Position numbers and translations under genes: made by a program. A stretch of DNA of 25,076 nucleotides from an uncultured Bacteroidales bacterium (lineage in GTDB: Bacteria > Bacteroidota > Bacteroidia > Bacteroidales > F082): NCBI GenBank assembly GCA_937896895.1, contig CALBNV010000032.1:1-25076 (forward strand), given 5' to 3'. Below the pieces are notes generated by a model. It saw only the letters and a list, made by a program, of their open reading frames with translations, was not told the origin of the DNA and searched no databases. Shown piece by piece: positions 22,481-25,076 of this stretch (the stretch's first letter is position 1; every line of letters starts with the position of its first letter).

Positions 22481-24715
22481 TTAAATCTTCTCGTTGAGTT
22501 TGACCGTATTCCTGAGGATGTGCCTCATCTCCGTCACTATCTCCATCGACTCCTGCAATATATTAAGGTATAAGACCGCCAGGTCGAGGTTCTCCTGCCT
22601 GTTCTGGACCCTGTCCATCTGCCTGACGCACACCTCCATGATGTAGTCTTCGTTTCTCTTGACGGATTCGGTCATCTCGTTGAGTTTGTCGGCATCGACA
22701 TACATCAGCATGAAGCCGGCGTCGTCGATGGCCTTCAGCGTCTTGACCATCACGGAGCTGAGTTCCTCGACGTATTCTCTCGACAGCGGCGAGAACGAGT
22801 TATCGACGTATTCCTTGCAAGGCTCGCATATCCTCCTCAGCGAGTAGAGCGCCTGTTCTACACAGTTGTAGTTGAGGTGGAACCATGTGTTTTTCTTGAA
22901 GATCTCGTGTCCGTCGAGGCGGCGCATCATCTGCAACTCCTTGCGTTTCATGGTCTTCATCGTTGATTTCTCAATCTTGCATTGGATGAAGATGCTTCTG
23001 AGTTTCTTGATGTCTTCGTCGATGAACGCCTTGGTGACGCCGATGTACATCTCGCGTGTGTCGGCGATGAGCTGTTGCATGCTCTCGCTGTTGTGCCTGA
23101 CGATGAGGCTGGCGATGGTGTCTTTGTCGGTTGTCCGCATGGCTTCGTCGAACAGTCTGTCCTCCGCCTTGTCTTCTTGTTTTTTGTTGCCGATGTCTTT
23201 CAGCACGAAGAAGAGGGCGATGGCTACCATGACCACCATTCCGGCGGTCTGTGTGAGCTGGAATATTATGGCGATCAGGAAGGCGAGCAGGAAGGCGGCC
23301 ACTGCGGTGATGAGCCAGCCGCCGATGACGGAGATGACGCCTGTGACGCGGAACACCGCGCTCTCGCGCGACCATGCCCTGTCGGCTAATGACGCGCCCA
23401 TCGACACCATGAAGACGACGTATGTCGTTGACAGCGGCAGCTTCAGCGAGGTGCCGAGCGCTATCAGCATCGAGGCGAGCACGATGCTCACCAGCCCTCT
23501 GATGAGGTCGAACGCCGCGCCGTCCTCCATGATCATGTCCTTCTGGTTGAACCGGCTGTTGACCCACGCCTTCGTCTTCTCAGGCACCGACTCGCTCACC
23601 GCTGCTGCCATGCTGTTGCTGAAACGCACCACGGCGCGGGCGGCGTACGACGAGCCGAACGACTCGTCGCCGGCGTTCTGCTTCGACAGGTCGAGGGAGG
23701 TCTGCAGCACGTCTTTCGCCTTCTTCGAGGTGAGCAGCGTCACCACCATGATCACGCCGGCGAGCATGATGTACATGAAACTCGCCGTGGCGGGGCTGTT
23801 GAGCGAACCCATCAGATGCGTCTCAAGGTCCGCGCCGCTCTGACGCACCTCTAAATATGTGTCGAGACAGGCCAACGGGACGCCGATGAAGTTCACGAGG
23901 TCGTTGCCCGCAAACGCCATCGCCAAGGCGAACGTGCCAATCAACACTATGACTTTCAATACGTTAATCTTGCATAAATATAAAATCTCCATCAGGATGC
24001 TGAAGAAGACAAGACAGCCGGCGAGGACGATGACGGTGTTGGCGTCGATCCACGCCTTGGTGTCGGCACTGATGAACGACGCGCCGCCCATGCCTTTTAT
24101 CAGCATGAAATATACCAATGCGGTGGTCGCGATGCCACCGAAAACGCCTATCTTATACTTGAGGTTTTTCTTGTAGTTGAAAGTGAAGATGATTCGCGTA
24201 AGCCATTGAATCGCAATGCTGAAGACAAACGCTATAGCCACAGAGACGAAGATGCCCAATATCATCGTCATCGCCTTGCCGGTGTTGATGAGATCTGAAA
24301 GCTCCATTCCGCCGTCGCCGGAGTTGGTCTTGAAGATGGCTATGGCGAAGGTGGCGCCGATAAGCTCGAAGACCAACGAGACTGACGTCGAGGTCGGGAG
24401 ACCGAGTTTGTTGAACACGTCGAGCAGTATGAGGTTTGAGATGATGACGGCCAAGAAGATGTAAATCAGTTCGTTGGCGTAGAAATATTCAGGGGCGAAC
24501 ACGCCGTTCCTCGCTATCTCCATCATCCCGTTGCTTATCGCCGCGCCAGCCAAGATGCCCGCGGAGGCAATTATCGTCACGACGCGGTATGACGCCGACT
24601 TGGTGCCGACAGCCGACGACATGAAGTTACACGCGTCGTTGCTCACTCCTGCACATAACCCCATGACAGCCAACAAGATGACTATCCCAAGTATTATCGG
24701 TAACATTGTTGCCAT
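22481..24715 (-). CDS. PiT-family inorganic phosphate transporter with C-terminal PhoU-like domain
   Basis: The 744-residue protein has two PiT half-repeats. The first carries GVSNDACNFMSSAVGTK (23-39) and GLPTSTSVSLVFELIGA (105-121). The second carries FAGNDLVNFIGVP (268-280) and LPLSTTYVVFMVSMGASLADR (426-446). PiT proteins are cation-coupled inner-membrane phosphate carriers. After the last helix (about 490-505), residues 510-744 form a cytoplasmic, mainly helical PhoU/DUF47-like domain, as in the longer Bacteroidota members. PhoU-type domains control phosphate flux, so uptake and its control are fused. The ATG at 24715 is the first gene of the minus-strand block. Confidence 0.92.
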   Translation of the reverse strand: MATMLPIILGIVILLAVMGLCAGVSNDACNFMSSAVGTKSASYRVVTIIASAGILAGAAISNGMMEIARNGVFAPEYFYANELIYIFLAVIISNLILLDVFNKLGLPTSTSVSLVFELIGATFAIAIFKTNSGDGGMELSDLINTGKAMTMILGIFVSVAIAFVFSIAIQWLTRIIFTFNYKKNLKYKIGVFGGIATTALVYFMLIKGMGGASFISADTKAWIDANTVIVLAGCLVFFSILMEILYLCKINVLKVIVLIGTFALAMAFAGNDLVNFIGVPLACLDTYLEVRQSGADLETHLMGSLNSPATASFMYIMLAGVIMVVTLLTSKKAKDVLQTSLDLSKQNAGDESFGSSYAARAVVRFSNSMAAAVSESVPEKTKAWVNSRFNQKDMIMEDGAAFDLIRGLVSIVLASMLIALGTSLKLPLSTTYVVFMVSMGASLADRAWSRESAVFRVTGVISVIGGWLITAVAAFLLAFLIAIIFQLTQTAGMVVMVAIALFFVLKDIGNKKQEDKAEDRLFDEAMRTTDKDTIASLIVRHNSESMQQLIADTREMYIGVTKAFIDEDIKKLRSIFIQCKIEKSTMKTMKRKELQMMRRLDGHEIFKKNTWFHLNYNCVEQALYSLRRICEPCKEYVDNSFSPLSREYVEELSSVMVKTLKAIDDAGFMLMYVDADKLNEMTESVKRNEDYIMEVCVRQMDRVQNRQENLDLAVLYLNILQESMEIVTEMRHILRNTVKLNEKI

Positions 24716-24725
24716 ATCGTGTGAA

Positions 24726-24742
24726 ATTTTTGCGCAAAAATA
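24726..24742 (-). promoter_or_regulatory. Candidate -7 box within a 16-bp palindrome upstream of the PiT gene
   Basis: On the minus strand 24742-24735 reads TATTTTTG, a TAnnTTTG match, about 20 bases before the PiT ATG. It lies within ATTTTTGC/GCAAAAAT, a perfect 16-bp palindrome (24726-24741), which could be a repressor site. A -33 TTTG is not clear. The palindrome may be a by-product of the A/T-rich -7 sequence. Confidence 0.45.
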
Positions 24743-25031
24743 TGAAAAATAACTGTATAAAACATTCTCAATGTCTTAATATTTTCAACATAGTATCGGC
24801 CTTGCAGGTTTGAGTTTTTTAGTTTTTAGTTTTTAGTCTTTAGTTTGGAGTTTTGAGAGTGGAGTTTTTTCAGTTTGGAGTTTTGAGAGTTGAGAGTGGA
24901 GTTTTTTCAGTTTGGAGTTTTGAGAGTTGAGGAACAGAATCAAAAATAATCATTTATAAATGTAAAAAAATATTACACATAAAAATTTTTTGCGCCCGTG
25001 CCGTTGAAGATGAAAAATTTCTATCTTTCCT
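24743..25031. other. Intergenic stretch without a gene
   Basis: Holds the T/G-rich repeats and a second possible minus-strand -7 box (TATTTTTG, minus strand 24948-24941), which would give the PiT transcript a leader of over 200 bases. Otherwise A/T-rich sequence with no open frame of note on either strand and no recognisable RNA gene. Confidence 0.5.
24842..24926. repeat. T/G-rich direct repeats upstream of the PiT gene
   Basis: Three copies of AGTTTGGAGTTTTGAGAG start at 24842, 24872 and 24909. The intervening blocks share GGAGTTTTTTC; the second interval has seven extra bases (TTGAGAG). Simpler AGTTTTT units precede the set (about 24811-24841). The strand-biased T/G composition and AGTTT core recall the 9-bp array at 4503-4635. 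Confidence 0.85.
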
Positions 25032-25076
25032 CTAAAAAAAGCCATTCTTAATCCTGTCAAGTATCACATAATCAAT
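25032..25076 (-). CDS. Possible C-terminal tail of another gene (partial)
   Basis: On the minus strand from the window edge, one frame runs open for 14 codons (IDYVILDRIKNGFF) to a TAG at 25034-25032; the other two minus-strand frames hit stops within the first 12 bases. The residue pattern is protein-like and its orientation matches the downstream block. Too short to identify; it could be chance. Confidence 0.25.
   Translation of the reverse strand: MDYVILDRIKNGFF

Overview
The window reads as chromosomal DNA from a member of the Bacteroidota, most likely Bacteroidales. The evidence is the gene content (SprA-type T9SS translocon, fimbrillin/FISUMP surface protein, membrane-bound LytTR regulator, OprO/P-like porin, PiT transporter with PhoU-like tail), the lack of Shine-Dalgarno sequences, and repeated TAnnTTTG promoter -7 boxes. 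I cannot name genus or species. No rRNA, tRNA, CRISPR array, transposase or phage structural gene was seen.

Layout. (1) 3-1439: the 3' part of a GC-rich surface protein with a fimbrillin-like N-terminal region and a C-terminal FISUMP / C-type-lectin-like domain. Its last ~55 codons resemble the variable region of diversity-generating retroelement (DGR) targets. (2) 1440-1759: a structured non-coding stretch with two hairpins, an intrinsic terminator, a 26-bp perfect palindrome and a probable autoregulatory operator. (3) 1760-3203: an AT-rich, translationally coupled AbiEi/AbiEii type IV toxin-antitoxin pair, probably acquired. (4) 3278-4492 (minus): a phosphofructokinase carrying the residues typical of PPi-dependent enzymes. 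It is separated from ruvA by a promoter region containing twelve tandem 9-bp units.

(5) 4727-14055 (plus): ruvA, sprA (the ~2372-residue outer-membrane T9SS translocon), gcvH, a VanZ-like gene and a TonB-like gene. To my recollection this order is conserved across Bacteroidota. It combines Holliday-junction processing, protein secretion, the glycine cleavage system and TonB energy transduction. (6) 14142-17463 (plus), after a clean terminator: a membrane LytTR regulator overlapping a large secreted TPR protein by 4 bp, followed by a small lipocalin-like exported protein. This looks like one envelope-linked signalling operon.

(7) 17456-24715 (minus): PiT phosphate transporter with PhoU-like domain, OprO/P-like porin, Gate-domain membrane protein, ferredoxin-type aldo/keto reductase, and a secreted transglutaminase-like protein, with gaps of 18 to 74 bp. 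The first two genes together suggest phosphate passage across both membranes. The roles of the last three in this set are unknown. (8) 24716-25076: promoter sequence and T/G-rich repeats, plus a possible 14-codon tail of another minus-strand gene at the window edge.

The best lead for something undescribed is the 5' end: a candidate hypervariable lectin-fold protein with its structured downstream region. The LytTR-TPR-lipocalin operon and the phosphate/Gate/reductase cluster come next. All functions are read from motifs by eye; no database search was run.
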